Origin: Oscillospiraceae bacterium
Lineage (GTDB): Bacteria > Bacillota > Clostridia > Oscillospirales > Oscillospiraceae
Direction of reading: 5' to 3'
DNA length: 15,636 nt
Assembly (NCBI GenBank): GCA_009776905.1
Contig: WRMX01000025.1
Location: forward strand, 1 to 15,636
Every line of letters begins with the position of its first letter. Position 1 is the stretch's first letter. Both the position numbers and the translations under genes were made by a program. The notes under the pieces were generated by a model. That model did no database searches, was not told where the DNA came from, and saw only the letters and a program-made list of their open reading frames with translations. Shown one piece after another: positions 1-6,117 of this stretch.

Positions 1-16
1 GCAAACCCGGGTTTGC
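1..16. repeat. Perfect 16-bp palindrome at the window edge
   Basis: The first 16 bases, GCAAACCCGGGTTTGC, equal their own reverse complement. The remaining bases up to the permease stop at 221 hold no ORF and no convincing promoter that I can see. The palindrome lies about 205 bases downstream of the exporter permease on the minus strand. It could belong to a distal terminator or to an operator of a gene outside the window. The left context is cut off, so neither reading can be chosen. Confidence 0.4.
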
Positions 17-220
17 GCCCCGCCGTCATATTATGATGATAGCAGTAACGAGAGCGGTTGTCATTACACGTTTAACATAAAGCAAGGCTGGCTGCAATTC
101 ATAAAATATCGTAGTTTCTATCCCGCGCTAATGCGAGAATGATGTCAACTAAGTGTTAAAAATGTGAAACATAAAATGAATACGGATGCTTGTTCGGGGA
201 TTGTTTTTGATTGATTTGTT

Positions 221-1870
221 TTATGCGGTGTCGCGCTTTGAGTAGAAATACACTCCCATCGCCGTGAGAACAGCTGCAATAACCGTCAGAATAATCAACG
301 GAGGGAAGCTCAGCGTAAAGTGCTCGAACGGCTCCGGCATGGGTATGTGGTGCAAAGGTGAAATGTTTAATGCCCAGTCAGGCAAGGCCATAGCCCCGAT
401 GAACGAAACGAAGAAAACCGCGCCGAAATATCCCCATGCTATGCCCACTGCTTTTGGGAGCAAGCCAACAAGGAGAACGGCAAGGCCTATCAATACCCAC
501 GCAGCCGGCAACAACGCGAAGTATGTCTTCAGCATTTCCCCAAAATTGAAGGGATTCGCAGTGCCTGTGAGCGCGGCAGTTGCGGAGTATAAGCCGGCGG
601 CCGTGGCAAATTGAATGACCACGCCGGCGATATATGCGAGCGCGACATATCCCATAAGGTATTTCACGCGTGGCACGGCGCGGGCCAGGATGTGTTCCGT
701 TCTGCCCTCTCTTTCTTCAGACCGCGCTTTCATTGCCGCGTTCAACATCGGAACAATGCATACCAGGGTCATTATTATTGTGACGAACTGCCCGAAGCTG
801 TCGACTATGAGTTTCTCCTTGTCAGCAGAAGAGAGCTGATCCAGCATCTCCATAGGTACGCCGATGACAGTCATATACTCGGGGCTGTCGCCGATGAATG
901 AGCTGATATTAGCGACCACCGATCCATATGAGGCGCCAAGAACGAACATTACGACAGCCCATGTGATCAAGCGTCCGCGGAGCAGCCGCCAGGCAAGGCC
1001 AAATGGCGATAAAAGGCTAGCGGGCGCATTTGCATGGCCCGGCTTTGCCGCAATGAAGCCTTGGCCTAAATCGCGTATGGAGTTTAGTTTATATGCTATC
1101 GCAGATATAACGACTGCTTCAAGCAGAAGCAGCAGCGAAGGCCACACGTTGTTTTCCACATATGCTTGCGACCGTTGAGCAAGCCCCAAAGGGCTAATGC
1201 AGGACACAAGCTCGATGCCGCGTATGTCGCCGGCGGCGCGTAGCATATACAAGACGCCAAGCATGATGAGCGACATTCCCGAGGCTCCGCTCGAGTTTGA
1301 TGAGAGCTGCGAGAACAATGCAGCGATGGACGCGAAAACAAGACCGGAGGTGCAGACAGCCGCTCCGAATATCATGCTCCCGCTAAATCCTATGCTTTCA
1401 ACATTCAAAACTGCGAGACACAACCCCATGAACAGACCTAACGCGACATTCAGCACAAGAGCCGCGAGCATTGTAGCGTTAACATTCGCCAGCCTGCCTG
1501 CCGGCAGAGAACGGATTAATTCCGTGCGCCCATGTTCTTCGTCGGCGCGCGTATGACGGACGACAAAAAAGATATTCATCACGCAAGCTGCTATTATGAC
1601 CCAAAGCAGCATCATCCCGCTGTACATCGCTCCTGCGGTGTAGTTGCTGAGGCCATAGATCGGGCCCATCATGGCGACCATAATGGGATTATTAAATGAT
1701 TCGGCGAAATTATTCCTGGCATCGAGGTCAGGGAACATCGCTAGAATCGCCGGCGCGACCGAAGCAGAAAATACGACCAGAATCACAATCCAAATTATGG
1801 ATATGATTTTTTCGCGCCGTAGAACAAGCCGAAATAGCTTTCCTGTGTTATCAAAGCTCCCGCGTAACAT
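221..1870 (-). CDS. ABC-2 type exporter permease, duplicated 12-TM form
   Basis: This 549-residue integral membrane protein is the membrane half of an ABC exporter. Its ATPase partner is the gene just upstream on the same strand. About twelve hydrophobic segments form two halves of six. Each half carries the same cytoplasmic loop motif: EEHGRTELIRSLPAGR near residues 111-126 and EEREGRTEHILARAVPR near 385-401, which is visible internal duplication. Length and duplicated architecture fit the 'exporter of polyketide antibiotics' permeases (TnrB3-like, COG3559), which are distinct from the single-domain ABC-2 permeases. The start is supported by AAGGAGG about 10 bases upstream of the ATG. It is 176 bases downstream of the ATPase stop and probably cotranscribed, although the gap contains an interspersed repeat. 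Family membership gives export of an amphipathic or antibiotic-like compound. The actual substrate cannot be read from the sequence. Confidence 0.85.
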   Translation of the reverse strand: MLRGSFDNTGKLFRLVLRREKIISIIWIVILVVFSASVAPAILAMFPDLDARNNFAESFNNPIMVAMMGPIYGLSNYTAGAMYSGMMLLWVIIAACVMNIFFVVRHTRADEEHGRTELIRSLPAGRLANVNATMLAALVLNVALGLFMGLCLAVLNVESIGFSGSMIFGAAVCTSGLVFASIAALFSQLSSNSSGASGMSLIMLGVLYMLRAAGDIRGIELVSCISPLGLAQRSQAYVENNVWPSLLLLLEAVVISAIAYKLNSIRDLGQGFIAAKPGHANAPASLLSPFGLAWRLLRGRLITWAVVMFVLGASYGSVVANISSFIGDSPEYMTVIGVPMEMLDQLSSADKEKLIVDSFGQFVTIIMTLVCIVPMLNAAMKARSEEREGRTEHILARAVPRVKYLMGYVALAYIAGVVIQFATAAGLYSATAALTGTANPFNFGEMLKTYFALLPAAWVLIGLAVLLVGLLPKAVGIAWGYFGAVFFVSFIGAMALPDWALNISPLHHIPMPEPFEHFTLSFPPLIILTVIAAVLTAMGVYFYSKRDTA

Positions 1871-1928
1871 ATCTTGCCGCCCTCCTTATAATCACATGTC
1901 CTCAAAAACTCGTAATCCTTGCAACACC

Positions 1929-2013
1929 TGTCATTCTGAGCGAAGCGATGAATCTTTAGCTCCGTCCTTTCGCAAGCGCTCAGATAAGATCCTTCGCTAT
2001 CGCCTAGGATGGC
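1929..2013. repeat. Interspersed palindromic repeat inside the ABC operon
   Basis: The left arm (TGTCATTCTGAGCGAAGCGA, then tgaatct) matches, with a few mismatches, the reverse complement of the right arm, which ends agatccttcgct...aggatggca. The core 'tcattctgagcgaagcga' is an interspersed repeat seen in many unrelated bacterial genomes. Its translation in one frame gives the familiar spurious peptide RFAQNDR, visible here on the minus strand. It lies wholly between the ATPase stop and the permease ribosome binding site, so it would be transcribed as an imperfect hairpin inside the exporter mRNA. No transposase is nearby. I infer a non-autonomous, MITE-like origin. Confidence 0.75.
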
Positions 2014-2046
2014 AACGGGAGTTTTCGAGGAAACGCTCATGTTTTG

Positions 2047-2928
2047 TTAACTATAATGTCGCATGAAGAGTTCCTCGAGCGAAGGGGGCATGCTCTCAAT
2101 TTTCTTCACGCCATATTTCGATATATACGATATAACAGCGGCAAGTTCTCCGGAATCTACCTGGAAGCTCAAGCTGCCCTGTTTATCTATTATGCCGTGC
2201 ACGCCTTTCAACAGCTCCAAGCCTTCTATCTGCCTCTGTGTCTCTATGGTCATATCAATTCTCGTCAGATGCCGCAATTCGCTGAGCGTGCCGACGTCGA
2301 CAAGCTTTCCTTCACGGATGATACCTACTTTATCGCATAATTGCTCCACTTCGGAAAGAATATGGCTGGATAAAAACACGCCCTTTCCCGCATTCTTCTG
2401 TTCAAGGACGCATTCGTTGAAGACCTGCCCCATCAGAGGGTCGAGCCCGCTCGTCGGCTCGTCAAGGATGAACAGCTCGGCATCTGATGCAAACGCGGCG
2501 ACCAACGCTACTTTTTGTCTATTGCCTTTTGAGTATGTGCGGCATTTCTTTGTGGGGTCCAGATCGAACATCTTAATGAGCCTGTCCCTGCGAGCCCTGT
2601 CGATTTCTCCGCGCAAACTGACGAACAAGTCTATGACTTCGCCCCCTGTCAGGTTTGGCCAGAGGTTCACATCACCGGGCACATAGGCGATTCGTTTGTG
2701 TATCTCAACCGCGTCTTTCCAAGCATCCATCCCAAAGACGCGAGCGCTGCCCTCTGTGGTTTGCAGAATCCCAAGAAGCACGCGAATTGTTGTCGTCTTT
2801 CCTGCGCCGTTCGGCCCGATGTATCCGAATACTTCGCCATGGCCGAGCGTGAGGTCGATCCCGTCGAGAGCTGTGATTTTTCCGAATCGTTTGACCAGTT
2901 TGTTGATTTCCAGGCTATAGTTTGACAT
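2047..2928 (-). CDS. ABC transporter ATP-binding protein of the exporter
   Basis: This 293-residue cytoplasmic ATPase powers the permease encoded downstream. Visible motifs are Walker A GPNGAGKTT (residues 38-46), a variant signature YSKGNRQKV (132-140) in place of LSGGQ, Walker B LFILDEPTSGLDP (152-164), and the H-loop histidine in SSHILSEVEQL (about 189). The C-terminal ~80 residues form the extra domain typical of drug- and polyketide-export ATPases (CcmA/DrrA group), ending in SLEELFMRHYS. The start has AAAGGAT about 12 bases upstream, and the leader runs back to a promoter within the palindrome at 2971-3009. The gene is first in a two-gene minus-strand operon. The SKGNRQK signature is common in this subfamily and does not suggest loss of activity. 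Confidence 0.93.
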   Translation of the reverse strand: MSNYSLEINKLVKRFGKITALDGIDLTLGHGEVFGYIGPNGAGKTTTIRVLLGILQTTEGSARVFGMDAWKDAVEIHKRIAYVPGDVNLWPNLTGGEVIDLFVSLRGEIDRARRDRLIKMFDLDPTKKCRTYSKGNRQKVALVAAFASDAELFILDEPTSGLDPLMGQVFNECVLEQKNAGKGVFLSSHILSEVEQLCDKVGIIREGKLVDVGTLSELRHLTRIDMTIETQRQIEGLELLKGVHGIIDKQGSLSFQVDSGELAAVISYISKYGVKKIESMPPSLEELFMRHYS

Positions 2929-2969
2929 GATAGACAGTCATCCTTTCAGTTTGCATCAGCTGTTAACAC

Positions 2970-3010
2970 TTTATAACGCTATTGACGGCAATAGTCAATA
3001 GCGTTATAAG
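2970..3010 (-). promoter_or_regulatory. Promoter inside a perfect 16-bp inverted repeat (likely operator)
   Basis: The arms TTATAACGCTATTGAC (2971-2986) and GTCAATAGCGTTATAA (2994-3009) are exact reverse complements with a 7-base centre. On the minus strand the repeat contains TTGACT (2993-2998), a 17-base spacer, and TATAAA (2970-2975). This predicts a start near 2963 and a ~35-base leader to the exporter ATPase. By symmetry the plus strand has TTGACG (2982-2987), 17 bases, and TATAAG (3005-3010). Each arm covers both a -35 and a -10 box, so a dimeric repressor bound here would block both promoters. TetR- or MarR-type control is the usual arrangement for such exporters. No regulator gene is present in the window. 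Confidence 0.72.
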
Positions 3011-3070
3011 CATTTTCCTGTATCAAGTTGATGTTTATTCGGAGGTCTTATCTATTGCAATAAATTTAAA

Positions 3071-4708
3071 CTATCTTGTTTTTACTTTTTGCCACAAAAG
3101 TGCTGAAAAGATGCAAAGTGCAGCAGAGCAGCAAATCATTATCAACCACTGCATGATTGTGCCATTAATCCCCGTATTCGGAAGCTCTATGCTGTCGTTA
3201 GTGTATCCGGCTCCGGGTTCGTCCAGATCACCTAAATCTTCCGTGTCGATAGAATCATCAATTTCACGACTCATGGCAGTATGTCCAACTCTGGAGTCGA
3301 CCGGGTCGTCAATTTCACGATTCACGGCAGTGTATCTCGTTCCGGGGTCTTCGTGGTCTTCGGGATCTTCGCGGGCTACCGGGTCGTCAGGGTATTCAGG
3401 GTCTTCGAGGTCTTCGCGGGCTACCGGGTCGTCAGGGTATTCAGGGTCTACCGGGTCTTTGAGGGGTTCCGGGTCGCCGGGGTCTTCGGGGTCTATCTGG
3501 TCTCCGAGGGTTTCCGGGTCGTCAGGGTCTTCGGGGTCTATCGGGTCTTCGAGGTTTTCGGGGTCGCTGGGGTCTTCGGGGTCTTCGGGGTCGCCGGGGT
3601 CTATCGGGTCTTCGGGGTCTTCGGGGATACCCCGGAGCGGCTCGTGACTACATTCGAAATACCAACCACCACCGCTCCACGGATAGTTATGGTGTTCTGT
3701 TCCTTCGCCCGAACGGGTCAAGTTTCCATTTACAAACAATCTTCCATTGGTATGGGCGGTGATATTCACTGTTTCTGTATAGGGCGCTATAATTGTACCC
3801 ATTACCTGCGACGTTCCGATAATATTTAACTCAACAGCGTCTACAAAGTTCCAAAGGATAGCAGAAGCGGCATTACCAAAATCCAGCGACTCGAATATAT
3901 TCACTTGAGCATTGCCAAAAACTACAGAGTTTTGATACATGGTCACAGTTTCACCGGTTACGTTGATAACGATTGGGGCGAACCGGCCATTTTCCAATCT
4001 GTCAATATTGAAAAACTTGAACCCTCCCCAAGAAGAAAAGTTAAGTAAATCCTCTGCACTGATCTCGAATACTTGTATTGACGTGTTTGGCTCATTGCCG
4101 GTAAATACCGCATAATCAAGAAGCGAAGTAACAGTACCTGTTGATTCCATCATCGCGAGCTTGGCGGATTCTATCCTCAATTCAGCTTCAAAGTTCGACC
4201 AAAGAGAGGTTGCCGTAGCGCCCAACTTTGTAAAAATATTCATTGAGCCTTCTGTTTCATCGGAATATACAGCCATGACGGATCCATCTTCGCTTATTTC
4301 TCCGCCAATCAACGCAAGGGCAGATATTGTTCCGGCTGGAATCGTGGCGCCAATTTTCACTTTGCTGCCGGTCGTTGTGGTTATGTTACCGCCCACAGCA
4401 AGCATAACGCTGTCCATAGTTGGAAAGATGCCGGAACCTGCTCCCACAACCCCAATGCCAAGCAGTTCGCCATTTTGTACAATCAAATCTCCTCGAATTA
4501 CATTTAATCCTTCTGACTCAATAAATCTGGGATCTACCGTGAAATTGCCTCCTACCCAAACAGCAGGGGAGTTATCCTCATATATAATTAACGGAGGCTC
4601 CACTCCGGGCATGTTCTCAATGCAGTCATCTGCATATACCGTTATTGGCAATCGCATTATAAGCAGTGTGATTATTGATAGCGCCACAAGGGCAGCTTTG
4701 TTTTTCAT
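3071..4708 (-). CDS. LPNTG-anchored surface protein with choice-of-anchor A domain
   Basis: This 545-residue secreted protein would be attached covalently to peptidoglycan by a sortase. It begins with a signal peptide (MKNKAALVALSIITLLIMRL, cut probably after VYADD, near 26-28). Residues ~45-345 resemble the choice-of-anchor A domain of Gram-positive surface proteins: WVGGNFTV, IRGDLIVQNG, LAVGGNIT, and the ending GTIIAP...NGRLFVNGNL...HHNYPW. Residues ~362-456 are a low-complexity Asp-Pro/Glu stalk. A repeated RYTAVNREIDD/HTAMSREIDD segment follows. The tail is the sorting signal: LPNTG (509-513), a hydrophobic helix, and KVKTR. GAGAGGAGC lies just upstream of the ATG. No sortase gene is in the window, so a housekeeping sortase elsewhere must serve it. 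The role is probably surface adhesion or display; the ligand is unknown. I found no strong promoter. Confidence 0.88.
   Translation of the reverse strand: MKNKAALVALSIITLLIMRLPITVYADDCIENMPGVEPPLIIYEDNSPAVWVGGNFTVDPRFIESEGLNVIRGDLIVQNGELLGIGVVGAGSGIFPTMDSVMLAVGGNITTTTGSKVKIGATIPAGTISALALIGGEISEDGSVMAVYSDETEGSMNIFTKLGATATSLWSNFEAELRIESAKLAMMESTGTVTSLLDYAVFTGNEPNTSIQVFEISAEDLLNFSSWGGFKFFNIDRLENGRFAPIVINVTGETVTMYQNSVVFGNAQVNIFESLDFGNAASAILWNFVDAVELNIIGTSQVMGTIIAPYTETVNITAHTNGRLFVNGNLTRSGEGTEHHNYPWSGGGWYFECSHEPLRGIPEDPEDPIDPGDPEDPEDPSDPENLEDPIDPEDPDDPETLGDQIDPEDPGDPEPLKDPVDPEYPDDPVAREDLEDPEYPDDPVAREDPEDHEDPGTRYTAVNREIDDPVDSRVGHTAMSREIDDSIDTEDLGDLDEPGAGYTNDSIELPNTGINGTIMQWLIMICCSAALCIFSALLWQKVKTR
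3366..3449 (-). repeat. 45-bp tandem duplication within the Asp-Pro stalk
   Basis: A 39-base stretch at 3366-3404 recurs exactly at 3411-3449, a period of 45 bases. The translation is DPEYPDDPVAREDLE followed by DPEYPDDPVAREDPE. The period is divisible by three, so copy-number change keeps the frame. The wider stalk DNA (about 3346-3645) is a degenerate run of gggtcttcggggtc-like units on the plus strand encoding (DPE)n. The exact match marks this as the most recent duplication. Confidence 0.85.
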
Positions 4709-4751
4709 AGATAAGCTCCTCTCTCGTTGCCATCCATACCTCCCTCATATC

Positions 4752-4790
4752 GTGCGGCGTCCGGGTTGTGGGGGTGGAACCCCTCGCTAG
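4752..4790. repeat. Intergenic hairpin repeat, copy A
   Basis: The sequence CGGGTTGTGGGGGTGGAACC (from 4762) followed by cctcgctag contains the small hairpin GGGGT-GGA-ACCCC. Its 19-base left part (4752-4770) matches 15482-15500 at 16 positions, and its core resembles the elements at 13864 and 12092. It lies upstream of the surface-protein gene. The rest of 4791-4921 is AT-rich and without an ORF; a promoter for the surface-protein gene probably lies there but is not clear. Confidence 0.5.
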
Positions 4791-4922
4791 AATAGGTACT
4801 CTATGCTTATTTTATTGCATAATACACAAACTGTTTTAATGCAGTAATACCCCAAAATGTATAAAGTGATACACAAAACACGCCCACACCAATTTATGGA
4901 TCGATTTTTCTGTATATAAGCC

Positions 4923-4950
4923 AAAAAGCCTGATAAAAATCAGGCTTTTT
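4923..4950. terminator. Bidirectional rho-independent terminator
   Basis: AAAAAGCCTGA and TCAGGCTTTTT form an 11-bp stem around a 6-base loop. An A-tract before and a T-tract after make it work on either strand. It lies 3 bases past the CCA end of tRNA-Asn on the minus strand, so ending that tRNA transcript is its evident job. Confidence 0.88.
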
Positions 4951-4953
4951 AGA

Positions 4954-5029
4954 TGGCTCCCCAAGTTGGACTCGAACCAACGACCCTGCGGTTAACAGCC
5001 GCATGCTCTACCGGCTGAGCTATTGAGGA
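4954..5029 (-). tRNA. tRNA-Asn (anticodon GTT)
   Basis: The minus strand folds into a standard cloverleaf. The acceptor is TCCTCAA paired with TTGGGGA. The D arm is AGCTCAGCCGGTAGAGC. The anticodon loop CTGTTAA gives GTT. The T arm contains GGTTCGAGTCC, the discriminator is G, and CCA is encoded. It is 76 bases long and is followed at once by a terminator. Confidence 0.96.
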
Positions 5030-5106
5030 TTATATTAACTTCTCGAAGCATATGTGGCGCAGATGCCGCTTGGGCTTTGGAGAGCTCCGCATATGCCTTG
5101 ACCATC

Positions 5107-5135
5107 ATGCTATATTAAATGCATCCCTTTGTCAA
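5107..5135 (-). promoter_or_regulatory. Likely promoter of tRNA-Asn
   Basis: On the minus strand, consensus TTGACA (5130-5135) is followed after 17 bases by TAGCAT (5107-5112). The -35 is perfect and the -10 is weak. It would give a ~70-base 5' leader that must be trimmed before tRNA-Asn. It lies between the two tRNA genes, so tRNA-Asn need not depend on the tRNA-Glu promoter. Confidence 0.5.
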
Positions 5136-5185
5136 GGGGGTATTTCTGTTTTTGTGTGTAATTATGTTTTTGTTGAAAACAAAAG

Positions 5186-5260
5186 TGGTGACCCGTAGGA
5201 GAGTCGAACTCCTGTTTGCGGCGTGAGAGGCCGCCGTCTTGACCACTTGACCAACGGGCC
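5186..5260 (-). tRNA. tRNA-Glu (anticodon CTC)
   Basis: The minus strand gives acceptor GGCCCGT paired with ACGGGTC (one G-U pair). The anticodon stem GCGGC/GCCGC closes the loop CTCTCAC, anticodon CTC. The T arm is AGGAGTTCGACTCTCCT, the discriminator is A, and CCA is encoded. It is 75 bases long. CTC reads the GAG codon, so a TTC isoacceptor is expected elsewhere in the genome. Confidence 0.94.
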
Positions 5261-5287
5261 ATTATATCGCTTTGCTGATGCTTAGCA

Positions 5288-5317
5288 AGTATACAATTCG
5301 CGCATATGCTTTGTCAA
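5288..5317 (-). promoter_or_regulatory. Promoter of tRNA-Glu
   Basis: On the minus strand, consensus TTGACA (5312-5317), an 18-base spacer and TATACT (5288-5293) lie about 28 bases upstream of the tRNA-Glu 5' end. This is the best-formed promoter of the tRNA pair. It sits only 25 bases past the thioesterase stop, so the tRNA has a transcription unit of its own. Confidence 0.72.
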
Positions 5318-5341
5318 GTGAAATTTTCCGGAGAGACAGCC

Positions 5342-5821
5342 CTATGCGTCTTCATAACGTCTGCGCTTGATGAAATCATAACGCCTTGCTCCCGCAGCCC
5401 ATTCATCGCGCTGCTCATCATTTTCGAGGATTAGGCCGGGTACGGGAACAGGTTTCTCGTTTTCATCAATAGCGACCAGGACGACATATGCTTTGTTGAT
5501 CATATTCCGTTCGCCGCGCAGGTTTTCGGCATATGTCTCCACCTTGACCTCAATCGAAGTGCGGCCGACATATGTGACGCGCCCGATCAGGACTACGGTT
5601 TCGTTCACATAAGCCGGAGCTTTGAAATGCAGATTGTCAATGGAAACGGTGGTTACTTCATGGCCTGAGTGTCTCCTTGCGACGACGACTGCAACAACAT
5701 CGATCCATTCTGCAAGGCGTCCGCCGAAGAGTCTGCCATATCCGTTGATGTCGCCGGACAGCACGATTTGTATTTGTTCGGTCTGCGATTCGGACACGAG
5801 TTTGTTTTTGTTTTCCGACAT
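5342..5821 (-). CDS. Acyl-CoA thioesterase, hotdog fold (YkhA/YciA-like)
   Basis: This cytoplasmic enzyme hydrolyses acyl-CoA to free acid and CoA. The hotdog signature is clear: GDINGYGRLFGGRLAEWID, with the Asn-Gly and downstream Asp of the active-site helix, then VSIDNLHFKAP, GRVTYVGRTSIEVKVE and INKAYVVLVAID. The 159-residue length fits the single-hotdog YkhA/YciA/BFIT group. I chose the ATG at 5821 because family similarity begins with KLVSESQTEQ and an AGGAGG lies upstream, although 13 bases away. An in-frame ATG at 5875 with GGAG 3 bases upstream would add 18 residues and cannot be excluded. It is divergent from a thiolase, which suggests a shared role in acyl-CoA balance. The favoured chain length cannot be inferred. 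Confidence 0.88.
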   Translation of the reverse strand: MSENKNKLVSESQTEQIQIVLSGDINGYGRLFGGRLAEWIDVVAVVVARRHSGHEVTTVSIDNLHFKAPAYVNETVVLIGRVTYVGRTSIEVKVETYAENLRGERNMINKAYVVLVAIDENEKPVPVPGLILENDEQRDEWAAGARRYDFIKRRRYEDA

Positions 5822-5905
5822 AGCGCTGCGAGTCCCTCCTCTGAGCGTGTTTATCGTTTTGCATACAACATACATTATCTCCGTCAGAAATGCAAGGATT
5901 ATGCA

Positions 5906-5946
5906 ATTATAGAGTTCTGTTCACGCCCTACCTCACCGGGCGTGAA
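5906..5946 (-). promoter_or_regulatory. Thioesterase -10 box with adjacent 9-bp palindrome
   Basis: TTCACGCCC (5920-5928) and GGGCGTGAA (5938-5946) form a perfect inverted repeat with a 9-base centre. On the minus strand a consensus TATAAT (5906-5911) follows 8 bases after the palindrome, while the -35 position has no good match and falls inside the palindrome. That layout suits an activator site or an operator covering -20 to -45. The plus-strand thiolase promoter starts 46 bases away, so the site could act on both genes. Confidence 0.5.
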
Positions 5947-5992
5947 TTGAAACGTATCTATTCAAATACGCAAACGAAAAACTTGCGGAGTG

Positions 5993-6021
5993 TTGACAAT
6001 TCATGCTTAATATTATATATT
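5993..6021 (+). promoter_or_regulatory. Promoter of the thiolase gene
   Basis: Consensus TTGACA (5993-5998), a 17-base spacer and TATATT (6016-6021) form a strong sigma-A type promoter. The expected start is near 6028, giving a ~90-base leader before the thiolase ATG. I see no recognisable riboswitch in that leader. Confidence 0.75.
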
Positions 6022-6117
6022 ATCCAACACGACATGCAAGGTGCTTGGGACAGAGTCCCAAAAGACGCGCATTTGTGACTTATGCCCCGGGCTCCTGAAT
6101 ATTTTGGAGGTATATTA

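Noticed and set aside
1795..2040. 81-codon minus-strand ORF across the exporter spacer
   Set aside because: It is the well-known spurious translation of the interspersed repeat (contains RFAQNDR) and overlaps the permease start.
2982..3647. Plus-strand ORF of 221 codons with Gly-Ser-rich, collagen-like repeats
   Set aside because: It is antisense to the DP-rich stalk of the LPNTG protein; (DPE)n codons read backwards give Ser/Gly repeats. It lacks a ribosome binding site, and the minus-strand protein has a full domain set.
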